Source of the DNA: Aquitalea denitrificans
GTDB lineage: Bacteria; Pseudomonadota; Gammaproteobacteria; Burkholderiales; Chromobacteriaceae
NCBI RefSeq assembly: GCF_009856625.1
Contig: NZ_CP047241.1
Coordinates: 1,364,001 to 1,428,000 of the forward strand
Length of the DNA: 64,000 nt
Direction of reading: 5' to 3'
How positions within the stretch are numbered: the first letter of the stretch is position 1; every line of letters begins with the position of its first letter. The notes under the pieces were generated by a model. The model did not search any database. It was given only the letters and a program-made list of their open reading frames with translations, and had not been told where the DNA came from. Shown here in pieces: positions 1-8,802 of this stretch. A program made the translations under genes and the position numbers.

Positions 1-28
1 AAGCCGCGCAGGTCTGATGCCAAAGAAA

Positions 29-54
29 AAGCCCTGAGACATCAGGGCTTTTTT
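29..54. terminator. Bidirectional intrinsic terminator
   Basis: Inverted repeat AAGCCCTGA / TCAGGGCTT (29-37 with 42-50) with loop GACA, followed by T6 on the plus strand and preceded by an A run. It lies about 20 bases past the stop of the leftward permease gene and probably ends that transcript as well as one arriving from the left. Confidence 0.8.
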
Positions 55-73
55 GCGTGTGTTGCTCAGAAAA

Positions 74-1408
74 TCAGCCTTCTGCTTCGACAAAGTCCAG
101 TTCCGGCGGCTCACGGCGGAAGAAGCCGGTGAGCTTGGCCAGATAGGCAATCCCCACTGCCAGCCAGATCAGTCCCAGCATGATGGCGCGGCTATCCAGG
201 CTGATCAGCAGCCACAGGTCGGCCAGCATGCCAATCAGCGGAAACAGCAGGAACAGGAAGAAGTCACGCGGTGCGCGGCGGCGCTGACGCACGTAGTAGT
301 GCGCAATCACCGACAGATTGACGAAGCTGAACGCCAGGAAAGCACCAAAGTTGATGAAGGACGTGGAGGTGGTCACATCCAGCTTCAGCGCCAGCAGGGC
401 CACTACGCCGCAGATCACCAGATTGTTCACCGGAGTGCGAAAGCGCGCATGCAGCTTGCCGAACACGGACTGCGGCAGCACCGCGTCGCGGCCCATGGCG
501 TACAGCAGGCGCGAGGCGCTGGCTTGTGCCGACAGGCCGGAGGCAAACTGGCCGATGATCAGGCCGATCAGGAAAATGCTGGCAAACAGATCGCCGCCGA
601 TATTCTTGGCAATCTCGAACGCCGCATCATCCACGCTCTTGAACTGGCTGGACGGGTGGGCCAGCTGCACGAAGTAGGATGCCACCACGAAAATCAGCCC
701 GCCGATGATGGTAATCCACATGATGGCGCGCGGAATGGTGTGGCGTGCATCGCGGGTTTCCTCGGTAAGCGTGCTGACCGCATCAAAACCCAGAAAGGAA
801 TAACAGGCCACGGCGGCGCCAGCCATGATCATTGGCAGCTTCATGTCGCCACGGAAGAAGGGCGCCAGATTCCACAAGGGTTTGCTGGCATCGCCGGCCA
901 CATAGTGGATGCACAGGGCCACGAAGGCCAGCAGCACCAGAAACTGCAGCAGCATCATCAGGTAATTGACGGTATTGGCCATCTTCAGCCCGACGATGTT
1001 GATCAATGTGGTGAACACGATGAAGGCAATCACCCACACCGCCATCGGAATGCCTGGGAAAGCCGAAGCCAGATAGGCCGCGCCGATCAGCCAGATGGCC
1101 ATTGGCAGGAACAGATAGTCCAGCAACACCGCCCAGCCCACCAGAAAGCCAAGCTTGGCGTGGATGGATTTGCGGGTGTAGGTGTAGGCTGAACCGGCCA
1201 CCGGAAAGGCTGCCGCCATGCGGCCATAGCTGTAGGCGGTAAACAGCATGGCCACCAGCGCCACCAGATATGAGGCGGGGACCATGCCATCGGTCATTTG
1301 CGCCAGGATGCCGAAGGTACCCAGCACGATGATGGGCGTCATGTAGGCCAGGCCAAACAGCACCACGGAGCCCAGCGTCAGCGAGCGCTCCAGTTGTTTC
1401 GTTTCCAT
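74..1408 (-). CDS. APC-superfamily amino acid/polyamine permease
   Basis: The protein is a 444-residue polytopic inner-membrane transporter with about 12 hydrophobic segments. The first helix region reads LTLGSVVLFGLAYMTPIIVLG and matches the unwound TM1 of the APC superfamily, which imports amino acids or amines with a cation or by exchange. An upstream ATG at 1447 is possible, but the ATG at 1408 is preceded by a strong AAAGGAG five bases away, so I chose it. The nitrilase-family gene lies 85 bp upstream on the same strand, which suggests one transcript that imports and then hydrolyses a nitrogenous compound. The substrate cannot be read from the sequence. Confidence 0.85.
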   Translation of the reverse strand: METKQLERSLTLGSVVLFGLAYMTPIIVLGTFGILAQMTDGMVPASYLVALVAMLFTAYSYGRMAAAFPVAGSAYTYTRKSIHAKLGFLVGWAVLLDYLFLPMAIWLIGAAYLASAFPGIPMAVWVIAFIVFTTLINIVGLKMANTVNYLMMLLQFLVLLAFVALCIHYVAGDASKPLWNLAPFFRGDMKLPMIMAGAAVACYSFLGFDAVSTLTEETRDARHTIPRAIMWITIIGGLIFVVASYFVQLAHPSSQFKSVDDAAFEIAKNIGGDLFASIFLIGLIIGQFASGLSAQASASRLLYAMGRDAVLPQSVFGKLHARFRTPVNNLVICGVVALLALKLDVTTSTSFINFGAFLAFSFVNLSVIAHYYVRQRRRAPRDFFLFLLFPLIGMLADLWLLISLDSRAIMLGLIWLAVGIAYLAKLTGFFRREPPELDFVEAEG

Positions 1409-1493
1409 TGTTTCTCCTTTGTTGCTCATGTTTGTGTTTGTTGTCATGAGCCTGTCTCTTTTGTTTTGACTGCCAGTGATTGCTACGGCGTGG

Positions 1494-2309
1494 CTAGTGC
1501 CGGATGCGGAAGCTGCGCTGGCCGTTTTCGCCGTTGCTCACCTCCCCGACTAGGGCAATGCGCCGGTCGTGCAGATAGCGGTAATCGCGACGGCTGGCGG
1601 CCAACTGGTTCAAATCCAGCGCCACACGTAGCTGCTGCGGGTCGCGTCCGCAGCTGGCCACCACTTGGCCAAAGGGGTTGATCACCGCGCTTTCACCGGC
1701 AAATTGCAGGCCATCACCACTGCCGCAGCGGTTGGTCATCACGGCAAACAGCTGGTTTTCCATGGCGCGCGCGGTGATTGCGGTGCGATGTACCGGGCCG
1801 TACGGGTCCATATTGCCGTTGGTGACAATCAGCAGGTCCACCTCTTGCTGCGCCAGGGCGCGGGCGGTTTCCGGAAACTCGATGTCGTAACAGATGAGGA
1901 TGCCCACGCGCAGGCCTTCCCACTCGCAGCTCAGCAGTGCATCACCGGGGGTGAAGATGCCGTGGTCGGATGCCCACAGATGCGTTTTGCGGTAAGCCAT
2001 GGCCACGCCGTGTGGGGTGAGCAGGGCGGTGGTATTGTAAAAGCGGCCCTCATGTGCCTCGGCAAAGCCGATGGCCACACTGATGTTTTTGTCGCGCGCC
2101 GCCTGCTGGATGGTGCTGATGGCCGGGCCGTCAATGGGCTGGGCCAGGGCGGCGATATTGTCTGCAGTGGGAAAACCGCTGAGATAGGTTTCCGGGAATA
2201 CCAGCAGGCGGGTATCCGGCCCGCAACGGGCGATGGCCTGCAGGGCGCTGGCGGTGTTGGCCGGGATGTCGCCATCCACGCCAGGCAGTTGGGCCAGTTC
2301 TACAATCAT
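1494..2309 (-). CDS. Carbon-nitrogen hydrolase (nitrilase superfamily)
   Basis: A 271-residue cytoplasmic amidase of the nitrilase fold. The Glu-Lys-Cys triad is visible: Glu in FPETYLSG (about residue 40), Lys in YRKTHLW (about 112) and Cys in ICYDIEFPE (about 146). Members hydrolyse amides, carbamoyl compounds or nitriles through a cysteine thioester. The length is normal for the family and the start has AAGGAG seven bases upstream. It is co-directional with the permease at 74-1408 and divergent from a LuxR-type regulator gene at 2466, which is the usual layout for a small regulated catabolic unit. The substrate is unknown; omega-amidase-like or N-carbamoylputrescine-like activity are possibilities only. 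Confidence 0.85.
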   Translation of the reverse strand: MIVELAQLPGVDGDIPANTASALQAIARCGPDTRLLVFPETYLSGFPTADNIAALAQPIDGPAISTIQQAARDKNISVAIGFAEAHEGRFYNTTALLTPHGVAMAYRKTHLWASDHGIFTPGDALLSCEWEGLRVGILICYDIEFPETARALAQQEVDLLIVTNGNMDPYGPVHRTAITARAMENQLFAVMTNRCGSGDGLQFAGESAVINPFGQVVASCGRDPQQLRVALDLNQLAASRRDYRYLHDRRIALVGEVSNGENGQRSFRIRH

Positions 2310-2465
2310 GCTGTCTCCTTGGTTGAATGTTGTCAGACTACATCGCTGGCTCTGCCCCGTTGTCAGCAGGGAGGCTGTTGGAGAGTCTGGAAGCGTGCTA
2401 GCGTGAGAAGCTGTCAGCGCAGGGCTCAGTATCGGCTGCTGTCAGGCGTATGAAAATTACATCAA

Positions 2466-3266
2466 GTGGGTAACCAGATTGGGGTAGTCGTGGCCTTGGA
2501 AATACAGGATATCGCCTGGCATCGCACGGTGGGGCGTTTGATTGATCAGCTGGACAAACCGGTGTTCTGGCCGTCCCTGCTGGGGGTGCTGGCCGATTAT
2601 GTGGCCTTTGACAGCTGGGTGGTGCTGCTGTTTTACCCGGATCGCCCGCCCACGGTGCTGGCCGAGCAGGCCATGGCCGATGGCGGGGTGGATACGCTGT
2701 TTCAGGACTACCTGCAAGGCCTGTACCGGCTGGACCCGTTTTATGTCGCCAGCCTGGAGTACCGCCATGCCGGGCTGCTGCGGCTGGACGAGGTGGCACC
2801 GGACCGTTTTCCGTTTACCGATTACTACCAGCGCTACTTCCGCCTGAATATTGTCGAGGACGAGGTGCAGTTCAATCTGCCCGGTGAGGATGGCAGTACC
2901 TTGTGCCTGTCGCTGGGGGCGGGGCAGCGTTTCAGCCCGGAGCAGATGGCCACGCTCAGCCTGTTGCAGCCCTGGGTACTGGCCCTGATGCGCCAGCGCC
3001 TGCATTTCGAGCAACTGGCGGCCAGCAAGCCTACTGTGGCCGCCCCGCAGGCAGCCCCGGTCGGGCTGGAGGGGCAGGGCCTCACCCTGCGCGAGAACGA
3101 GGTGGCGCAGTTGATGCTGGGCGGTCATTCCAGCAAGGCGATTGCCCAGCGTCTGCAGATATCGGTGGAAACCGTGCGTGTACACAAGAAACACCTGTAC
3201 AGCAAGCTGGGCATCAATTCGCAATCCGAGCTGTTTTCGGTATTCCTACGCGCCAGCCGGGCGTGA
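2466..3266 (+). CDS. LuxR-family transcriptional regulator
   Basis: A regulator of up to 266 residues. Its C-terminal 60 residues form a GerE/LuxR helix-turn-helix: LTLRENEVAQLMLGGHSSKA followed by IAQRLQISVETVRVHKKHLY, which is the classic recognition-helix pattern. The N-terminal 180 residues look like an effector domain but I do not recognise a ligand class, and there is no receiver Asp signature. The start is uncertain: GTG at 2466 lacks a good ribosome site, and GTG 2490 or TTG 2496 are alternatives. It is transcribed divergently from the nitrilase/permease pair across a gap of about 155 bp, so it probably controls that pair (inference from position). Confidence 0.8.
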   Translation: MGNQIGVVVALEIQDIAWHRTVGRLIDQLDKPVFWPSLLGVLADYVAFDSWVVLLFYPDRPPTVLAEQAMADGGVDTLFQDYLQGLYRLDPFYVASLEYRHAGLLRLDEVAPDRFPFTDYYQRYFRLNIVEDEVQFNLPGEDGSTLCLSLGAGQRFSPEQMATLSLLQPWVLALMRQRLHFEQLAASKPTVAAPQAAPVGLEGQGLTLRENEVAQLMLGGHSSKAIAQRLQISVETVRVHKKHLYSKLGINSQSELFSVFLRASRA

Positions 3267-3267
3267 A

Positions 3268-3290
3268 AAAGCCTGCGCGTGGCAGGCTTT
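3268..3290. terminator. Bidirectional terminator between convergent genes
   Basis: Inverted repeat AAAGCCTGC (3268-3276) / GCAGGCTTT (3282-3290), preceded by an A run. It separates the LuxR-type gene from the convergent mnmA and can serve both. Confidence 0.7.
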
Positions 3291-3310
3291 GTGTGTGACA
3301 ACGGGCTTGC

Positions 3311-4387
3311 TTACTGGATGATGCCGCCACCCAGACAGATATCACCGTCGTACAGCACGGCAGACTGGCCCGGCGTCACCGCCCACTGCTTTTCGCGGAA
3401 GGTGAGGGTGGCCTGGCCATCCACTACCGGCGACAGCGAGCAGGCGGCATCGGCCATGCGATAGCGGTTCTTGGCCGCGTATTCGCCGGCTGCTGGTGCG
3501 CCGTTCAGCGTCCAGGACAAATCGCTCATCGCCAGCGTGGGCTTGAGCAGCAGCGGGTGATCATGCCCCTGCACCACGATCAGTTTGTTGCCCGGAATAT
3601 CCTTGCCGGCAACAAACCACGGCTCGCCACTGCCATCCTTGCTGCCACCAATGGTCAGGCCCTTGCGCTGGCCCAGCGTGTAGTACATCAGGCCCATGTG
3701 CTCGCCCACCACCTTGCCCTCAGCTGTCACCATCTGGCCCGGCTGGGTGGGCAGATAACGTTGCAGGAACTCACGGAACGGACGCTCGCCGATAAAGCAG
3801 ATGCCGGTGGAGTCCTTCTTGGCAGCAGTCGGCAGGCCGGCTTCCTCAGCCAGCTTGCGTACTTCGGTTTTGCGGATGTCACCCAGCGGGAAGATGGACT
3901 TGGCCAGCTGGTGTTGCTGCAGGCGGTACAGGAAGTAGCTTTGGTCCTTGGTGTGGTCCACCGCCTTCATCAGGTAGTGCAGGCCGTCCTTTTCCATCTT
4001 GCGCGCGTAGTGGCCGGTGGCGATGCAGTCGGCACCCAGCTCCAGCGCGTAGTCCAGAAAGGCCTTGAACTTGATTTCGGCATTGCACAGCACATCCGGA
4101 TTGGGGGTGCGGCCAGCCGAGTATTCCTTGAGGAAGTACGAGAACACGCGGTCCTTGTATTCCTTGGCGAAATTGACGATTTCCATGTCGATGCCGACGA
4201 TGTCGGCCACGCTCATGGCATCCAGTGCATCCTGCTTGATGGAGCAATATTCGTCGTCGTTGTCGTCTTCCCAGTTCTGCATGAACACGCCGATGACTTC
4301 ATGGCCCTGTTGCTTGAGCAGCCAGGCGGTTACCGACGAATCCACACCGCCGGACATGCCGACGACAATACGTTTCTTACCCGTCAC
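3311..4387 (-). CDS. mnmA: tRNA-specific 2-thiouridylase MnmA
   Basis: MnmA inserts sulfur at C2 of U34 in tRNA Lys, Glu and Gln, using ATP activation and a relayed persulfide. The N-terminus carries the PP-loop SGGVDSS near residue 13. The two catalytic cysteines are in NPDVLCNAEIKF and in STGICFIGERPF. The 358 residues match the family length. I chose GTG 4387 because AAGGA lies eight bases upstream and the PP-loop then sits at the usual distance from the N-terminus; the longer reading frame to 4471 would add about 28 unconserved residues. The start overlaps the stop of the upstream secreted-protein gene (GTGA), which indicates translational coupling. Confidence 0.96.
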   Translation of the reverse strand: MTGKKRIVVGMSGGVDSSVTAWLLKQQGHEVIGVFMQNWEDDNDDEYCSIKQDALDAMSVADIVGIDMEIVNFAKEYKDRVFSYFLKEYSAGRTPNPDVLCNAEIKFKAFLDYALELGADCIATGHYARKMEKDGLHYLMKAVDHTKDQSYFLYRLQQHQLAKSIFPLGDIRKTEVRKLAEEAGLPTAAKKDSTGICFIGERPFREFLQRYLPTQPGQMVTAEGKVVGEHMGLMYYTLGQRKGLTIGGSKDGSGEPWFVAGKDIPGNKLIVVQGHDHPLLLKPTLAMSDLSWTLNGAPAAGEYAAKNRYRMADAACSLSPVVDGQATLTFREKQWAVTPGQSAVLYDGDICLGGGIIQ

Positions 4388-4941
4388 GGGGAAAATCCTT
4401 CTTTCCAGAGAGCCAGGGGCACCACCACGGGTGGTTCCCCGAATGAATTGAACCAGCTGTCCACCACCCATTCCTGGCCGGTGTCCTGCTCGGTGATATG
4501 ACTGGCAAAGTGTTGGGTTACCAGCCAGCGGGTGCGGCGCACAATGGGGTCGACCCGGTGAAAATGCAGCCAGCCCTGGGTTGCCAGGAACTGCAGGAAG
4601 GCTGAGTCGTTATGGCTGTGATCGATGCAGTCCATGCGGCCATCGGCATCGTTGTCGAAGCGGTCGCCACCCTTGTCGTGCCACAGTGGGCTGTCTTGTG
4701 CCGACAGCCAGTACAGGGCCTGTACCGCGCGTTGAATCTGCTCGCGTTCGCTGCTGGCATCCGGCGCATGATCAAACAGCCGGGCCAGCCAGTCGCGGGC
4801 TTCCTCGGAAACTTCCACTTCCAGCTGTTTGGCGCAGCCGTAATCATAACAGAGCTGCAAGGGGTCCGCATGCAGCGTCCCGGTGGCAAGCAGCATGCCA
4901 AGCCACAGGCAACGGCGCAGTAACAGGTGAAGGTGACGCAA
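4384..4941 (-). CDS. Conserved secreted protein of unknown function
   Basis: A 185-residue protein with a clear signal peptide: arginine-rich start MRHLHLLLRR, hydrophobic core LWLGMLLATG and a likely cleavage after LHA. The mature part begins with two cysteines (LCYDYGC) that could pair. I do not recognise a domain. It lies between a Nudix gene (24 bp upstream) and mnmA (4-bp overlap), all leftward, so the three genes are probably one transcript. A periplasmic location is inferred from the signal peptide only. Confidence 0.75.
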   Translation of the reverse strand: MRHLHLLLRRCLWLGMLLATGTLHADPLQLCYDYGCAKQLEVEVSEEARDWLARLFDHAPDASSEREQIQRAVQALYWLSAQDSPLWHDKGGDRFDNDADGRMDCIDHSHNDSAFLQFLATQGWLHFHRVDPIVRRTRWLVTQHFASHITEQDTGQEWVVDSWFNSFGEPPVVVPLALWKEGFSP

Positions 4942-4964
4942 GGTTTCCTCCCTTGCCGCCAGCT

Positions 4965-5411
4965 TCAGGGTTGATGGTGAATCAGGTCCAGGGCAAAACG
5001 TTGTCCCAGCCGGTAGTCATCCAGGCATTGCATGACAACCGGGCTGCGGTGTTGCGACAGGCGGGCGGCGATTTCATCGTAAGTAAGCCAGTGCGCGCTG
5101 ACAATCCCTGCATCAAGTTTTTCTGTCGGGTGATGTTGCACCGCACGCGCGGCAAAGGCAAAACGCAGCCAGGTAATGTCACTATCCGGCTTGTCCACCA
5201 TGTAGATGCCCACCAGGTGTTGTAATTCCACCTCCCAGCCGGTTTCCTCGCGCGTCTCGCGCAGGGCGGCGGCAAACAGGGTTTCACCGTGTTCCAGATG
5301 ACCGGCTGGTTGATTGAAACGCAGGCCCTGCTCGGTTTCTTCTTCCACCATCAGGTAGCGGCCATCACACTCTACGATGGTGGCTACTGTGGTATTTGGC
5401 TTCCATTGCAT
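4965..5411 (-). CDS. nudJ: Nudix hydrolase, NudJ-like
   Basis: A 148-residue Nudix protein. The Nudix box runs from GHLEHGETLFAAALRETREE into TGW, with the metal-binding REXXEE core intact. NQPAGHLE just before it and the region RFAFAARA resemble NudJ (YmfB) of E. coli, a thiamine pyrophosphate/nucleoside triphosphate phosphatase. E. coli also places nudJ next to mnmA, as here, which supports the name. The exact substrate is inferred from that similarity. The start faces the Fur-like site and divergent bfd. Confidence 0.85.
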   Translation of the reverse strand: MQWKPNTTVATIVECDGRYLMVEEETEQGLRFNQPAGHLEHGETLFAAALRETREETGWEVELQHLVGIYMVDKPDSDITWLRFAFAARAVQHHPTEKLDAGIVSAHWLTYDEIAARLSQHRSPVVMQCLDDYRLGQRFALDLIHHQP

Positions 5412-5426
5412 CTGCCTGTCCTTAAT

Positions 5427-5481
5427 CTAATTGACAATCGTTATTATTTGAAAATACTATATAGAGAATTATTCTCATTCA
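5427..5481 (+). promoter_or_regulatory. Putative Fur-box region upstream of bfd
   Basis: An AT-rich stretch contains AATTGACAATCGTTATTATT and GAGAATTATTCTCATTC, both resembling the GATAATGATAATCATTATC Fur consensus. The second lies 12 bases before the bfd start. Iron repression of bfd through such sites is well established. The match is by eye. Confidence 0.65.
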
Positions 5482-5492
5482 AGGTTTTGGCC

Positions 5493-5693
5493 ATGTATGT
5501 CTGCTTGTGCAATGCGGTAACCGACAGCCAGATCCGTCAGGCGGTGGAAGACGGTGCCACGCGCATGTGTGACCTGCGGGCGGAACTGGGTGTGGCTGCC
5601 GAATGCGGCAAATGCGCCTGCTGTGCCAACCAGCTGCGCAAGGAAACGCTGCAGCAGATGGAAGCGTGTCATCCGGGGCGTGCCGCCGCCTGA
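5493..5693 (+). CDS. bfd: Bacterioferritin-associated ferredoxin
   Basis: A 66-residue [2Fe-2S] protein. The four ligand cysteines are in MYVCLCNAV (C4, C6) and AECGKCACC. Bfd docks on bacterioferritin and passes electrons to release stored iron when the cell is iron-starved. The length and the BFD-like N-terminus are typical. The ATG lies eight bases after CAAGG. The Fur-like sequences immediately upstream fit iron-repressed expression. No bacterioferritin gene is in the window. Confidence 0.93.
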   Translation: MYVCLCNAVTDSQIRQAVEDGATRMCDLRAELGVAAECGKCACCANQLRKETLQQMEACHPGRAAA

Positions 5694-5740
5694 GTTGTCA
5701 GACAGCAATATCATGATGGCCGGGGGAGTGCACCGGCAAG

Positions 5741-5764
5741 AAAAAAGGGGGCCAAGGCCCCCTT
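5741..5764 (-). terminator. Terminator of the DUF945 gene
   Basis: AAGGGGGCC / GGCCCCCTT stem with an AA loop. The A run on its left becomes the U tail for leftward transcripts. It is 20 bases past the stop of the gene ending at 5784. Confidence 0.75.
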
Positions 5765-5783
5765 TGTCGTATCTGCCAACGGC

Positions 5784-7385
5784 CTACTTGCCGGCACTGG
5801 CCTGCACCTTGGCGGCGGGGGCCGAGGCATCGGGTGCCGGGTCTTCCTGCTCTTCCCACGGCAGGCCAACCTTCTTGCTGTTGATGGCCAGGTTGCCGTT
5901 CTTGTAATTGAGCTGGGTGGAAATCTGCCCCTTGTCCTCGTTGATGTATTTCTCGTCTTTCCACTGCGTCAGTTGGCTGTCCAGCAGATTGCGCGCCAGG
6001 TCTTCCACTTCACCCATATTGGGCTGCACTTCTGCGCTCTGGTCCACCATGAACAGGGTGCGTGCCTGTGCCACCACCAGGTTTTCCAGGGTCTTGCGCG
6101 GCAAGCTCAGCTTGGCTTCCACTTCAAAGCGCTTGAGGAAGGCGGTGGAGTTGTTCAAGTCGGCTTCCTGCAGGCCATTGAGCCCCAGGCTGCCTTGCAG
6201 CGTGGTTTCGCCACTGGGCATCTTCAGGTAGAAGTCGTTGATCACCAGCTTGGGATTGTTGGTCAGCAGCGGAATGCCGGTGTGCTTGATGGTGTCGATG
6301 TACTGCTTGCGCAATACTGCCGGATCCACGCCTTCGAACGGAATCTGGCTGATGGCCTGATCCAGCTTCAGCAAGGTGGGGCCGTGCAGGTGATTGGCCG
6401 ACACATCCAGCCGCATCGGGCCATAGTGCTGATCGTTGTAGTTGAATTCGGCAAAATCCAGCTTGCCGCGGGTATTGATGAATTCATCCTGTTCGCTGCT
6501 GACAATCTGGTAGCGGAAGTTCTTCAGCGACACCGCCGACGGCTTGAATTCACCAGACGGGTTGATGAACTCACCCACGCGCATGCGCGTCATCAGGTAA
6601 ACCAGTTCGTTCAGCTTGATGCTGTAAGGAACGCTATCCTTCCAGTTGAGCTGCACATTGCCCACGGTCAGCTCGCTGGTGCCCAGCTTGATGCCGGTGA
6701 CGCCGGGGCGGATGTCGGACACATAGCGCACGCCGTCAAAGGCCAGGCTGCCCTTGCTGGAGGCTTCCAGCAGGAAGCCGGGCGAGTTGGCCTCGGTCTT
6801 GTATTCCTTGTAGCCGGAGGCGTAGTCCAGCTTCAGGTCGAAGCCTTTCCATTTCATCTTCACGCCGGACAGTGCTTCTTCGTAGTCGAAGGAGGGCACG
6901 TTGACATTCAGCTCGCCACCGCCGCCAAAGCCCAAGCGGTTGGTGACGGTGATCGGGTCCTTGTCGCCAAAGAAGGTCTTGAGCGTCTTGCGGGTGGCAT
7001 CACTCATGGCAAATTCCGTGGTGACCAGCGCGCGCGCAGGACGGAAGTCCAGGCTGGACAGGCCGGGGAAGGGGCCATGCTTGATGTGGTGGGTGAACTT
7101 GATGGTGGAGTTCAGCAGCGGCTTGAAGTTGTCCGGCAGCATGTTTTCATACGGCCCGGACAGGCGGCGGTTGAACTCCAGTTCGGTGGTCTCGGTGGAG
7201 GAGAACCAGCCGCGGTCGTAGCTGTGGGACTTCACCTTGAACAGCGGCAGGCTGGCCAGCATCTTGTGCTGTTCTTCCAGCGTGTCCTCGGCTTTCATGC
7301 CGGCCCAGAAGGCCGCCGCACCGTTGAACACCAACAGGCCACCCAGAGTGGCTCCCGCAATAATCAGACGTCGTTTTGGCAACAC
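5784..7385 (-). CDS. DUF945 (YdgA-like) inner-membrane-anchored protein
   Basis: About 533 residues with one N-terminal hydrophobic anchor (LIIAGATLGGLLVFNGAAAF), followed by a long periplasmic part. It includes SHSYDRGWFSSTETTELEFN, the characteristic opening of the DUF945/YdgA family, whose function is unknown. I placed the start at GTG 7385 so the anchor begins near residue 6. GTG 7442, ATG 7433 and TTG 7382 are alternatives, and none has a clear ribosome site. The last residues are rich in Ala and Pro. The gene stands alone, divergent from the desaturase. Confidence 0.8.
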   Translation of the reverse strand: MLPKRRLIIAGATLGGLLVFNGAAAFWAGMKAEDTLEEQHKMLASLPLFKVKSHSYDRGWFSSTETTELEFNRRLSGPYENMLPDNFKPLLNSTIKFTHHIKHGPFPGLSSLDFRPARALVTTEFAMSDATRKTLKTFFGDKDPITVTNRLGFGGGGELNVNVPSFDYEEALSGVKMKWKGFDLKLDYASGYKEYKTEANSPGFLLEASSKGSLAFDGVRYVSDIRPGVTGIKLGTSELTVGNVQLNWKDSVPYSIKLNELVYLMTRMRVGEFINPSGEFKPSAVSLKNFRYQIVSSEQDEFINTRGKLDFAEFNYNDQHYGPMRLDVSANHLHGPTLLKLDQAISQIPFEGVDPAVLRKQYIDTIKHTGIPLLTNNPKLVINDFYLKMPSGETTLQGSLGLNGLQEADLNNSTAFLKRFEVEAKLSLPRKTLENLVVAQARTLFMVDQSAEVQPNMGEVEDLARNLLDSQLTQWKDEKYINEDKGQISTQLNYKNGNLAINSKKVGLPWEEQEDPAPDASAPAAKVQASAGK

Positions 7386-7533
7386 AAGCGTTTTTCTGAA
7401 GGGTGTGTGGATTGAGGCCCTATGGTACACCATGCGCGCCACAAGTCGAACCGTAGAAAACAGTCTGACACTGCCGGATCAATTGGTTAAAATGGAGGAT
7501 TGCCCAAAATTTCGCTCAAGGTTGTCCGTACAC

Positions 7534-8712
7534 ATGCATTATTGGCTTAACGGTTTGCTGGATCTCCCGTGGTGGGGATACATCGTCGCGGCACTGATTC
7601 TGACGCATGTCACCATTGCGTCGGTCACCATTTTTCTGCATCGTCATCAGGCGCACCGTGCGCTGGACCTGCACCCGGCCGCCAGCCATTTCTTCCGCTT
7701 CTGGTTGTGGCTGACCACCGGCATGGTAACCAAGCAGTGGGCGGCCATCCACCGCAAGCACCACGCCAAGTGCGAAACCCCGGATGACCCGCACAGCCCG
7801 CAGATACTGGGTATCAAGAAAGTGTTGTGGGAAGGTGTGGAGCTGTACCGCGCGGCCTGCAAGGACCAGTCCATCATGGACAAGTTTGGCCATGGCACAC
7901 CGGATGACTGGATCGAACACACGCTGTACACCCCGCATTACGGCAAGGGTATTTTCCTGATGCTGGCTATTGATTTGTTGCTGTTTGGCCCGGCCGGGCT
8001 GTCGATCTGGGCGGTGCAGATGATATGGATTCCGTTCTGGGCCGCTGGTGTCATCAACGGCCTGGGCCACTGGTGGGGTTATCGCAATTTCGAAAACGAA
8101 GACGCTTCCACCAATATCTTTCCCTGGGGCATTATTGTTGGCGGTGAAGAGCTGCATAACAATCACCATACTTTTGGCACTTCGGCCAAGTTGTCCTACA
8201 AGTGGTACGAGTTCGATATCGGCTGGATGTACATCCGCATGCTGGAAATCTGCCATCTGGCCAAGGTGCGCCGGGTGGCACCGCGTCTGGTGCAGGATGC
8301 CAGTCGTGCACAGCTGGATCTGGAACACCTGCAGGCCATCATTTCCAATCGCTATGCCATTGCCGCCCGTTATGCGCGCGAACTCAAAGAGGTGTATCGC
8401 AAGGAGCTGGAACAGGTCAGTCTGCCGGAAATGGATGATCTGGTGCGCAAGATGAAGATCTGGTTGAAGCAAGACGCCAAGGATACGCCGGAGTGCGACA
8501 AGCAGCAGTTGGCGCTGTTGTTGCAGCACAGCCCCACGCTGACCACCGTCTATACCATGCGACAGGAACTATGCCGGCTGTGGGAGCGCTCCTCGCTTAC
8601 ACGGGAGCAACTGCTGCACGAATTGCAGGACTGGTGTGTTCGTGCCGAGCAATCCGGTATTGCTGCGCTGGAGCGTTTTGCCCTGAACCTGCGCATGACA
8701 GCCATGGCCTGA
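7534..8712 (+). CDS. Membrane fatty acid (delta-9 type acyl) desaturase
   Basis: A 392-residue membrane di-iron enzyme that puts a double bond into acyl chains. All three histidine boxes are present: HRHQAHR, HRKHHAK and HNNHHTF, with hydrophobic helices between them (for example GYIVAALILTHVTIASVTIF). The C-terminal 130 residues after the last box are charged and helical, longer than in minimal desaturases. I took ATG 7534; the open frame continues upstream but overlaps the divergent gene and lacks conserved sequence. The gene is followed by a strong terminator, so it is monocistronic. It may adjust membrane fluidity (inference). Confidence 0.92.
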   Translation: MHYWLNGLLDLPWWGYIVAALILTHVTIASVTIFLHRHQAHRALDLHPAASHFFRFWLWLTTGMVTKQWAAIHRKHHAKCETPDDPHSPQILGIKKVLWEGVELYRAACKDQSIMDKFGHGTPDDWIEHTLYTPHYGKGIFLMLAIDLLLFGPAGLSIWAVQMIWIPFWAAGVINGLGHWWGYRNFENEDASTNIFPWGIIVGGEELHNNHHTFGTSAKLSYKWYEFDIGWMYIRMLEICHLAKVRRVAPRLVQDASRAQLDLEHLQAIISNRYAIAARYARELKEVYRKELEQVSLPEMDDLVRKMKIWLKQDAKDTPECDKQQLALLLQHSPTLTTVYTMRQELCRLWERSSLTREQLLHELQDWCVRAEQSGIAALERFALNLRMTAMA

Positions 8713-8730
8713 TGGGGCTGGTTTGGCTGC

Positions 8731-8766
8731 AAAAAAAATCCCGCCGGGCTGGCGGGATTTTTTTTT
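8731..8766. terminator. Bidirectional terminator
   Basis: A8 then TCCCGCC / GGCGGGA then T9 (8731-8766). It separates the desaturase from the convergent Nramp-like gene and is strong in both directions. Confidence 0.85.
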
Positions 8767-8802
8767 AGCGGGCAGTACTGCTCTTATCGAAGCGCTTATC
8801 CA

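Noticed and set aside
5973..7415. 480-codon rightward frame
   Set aside because: Antisense shadow of the DUF945 gene.
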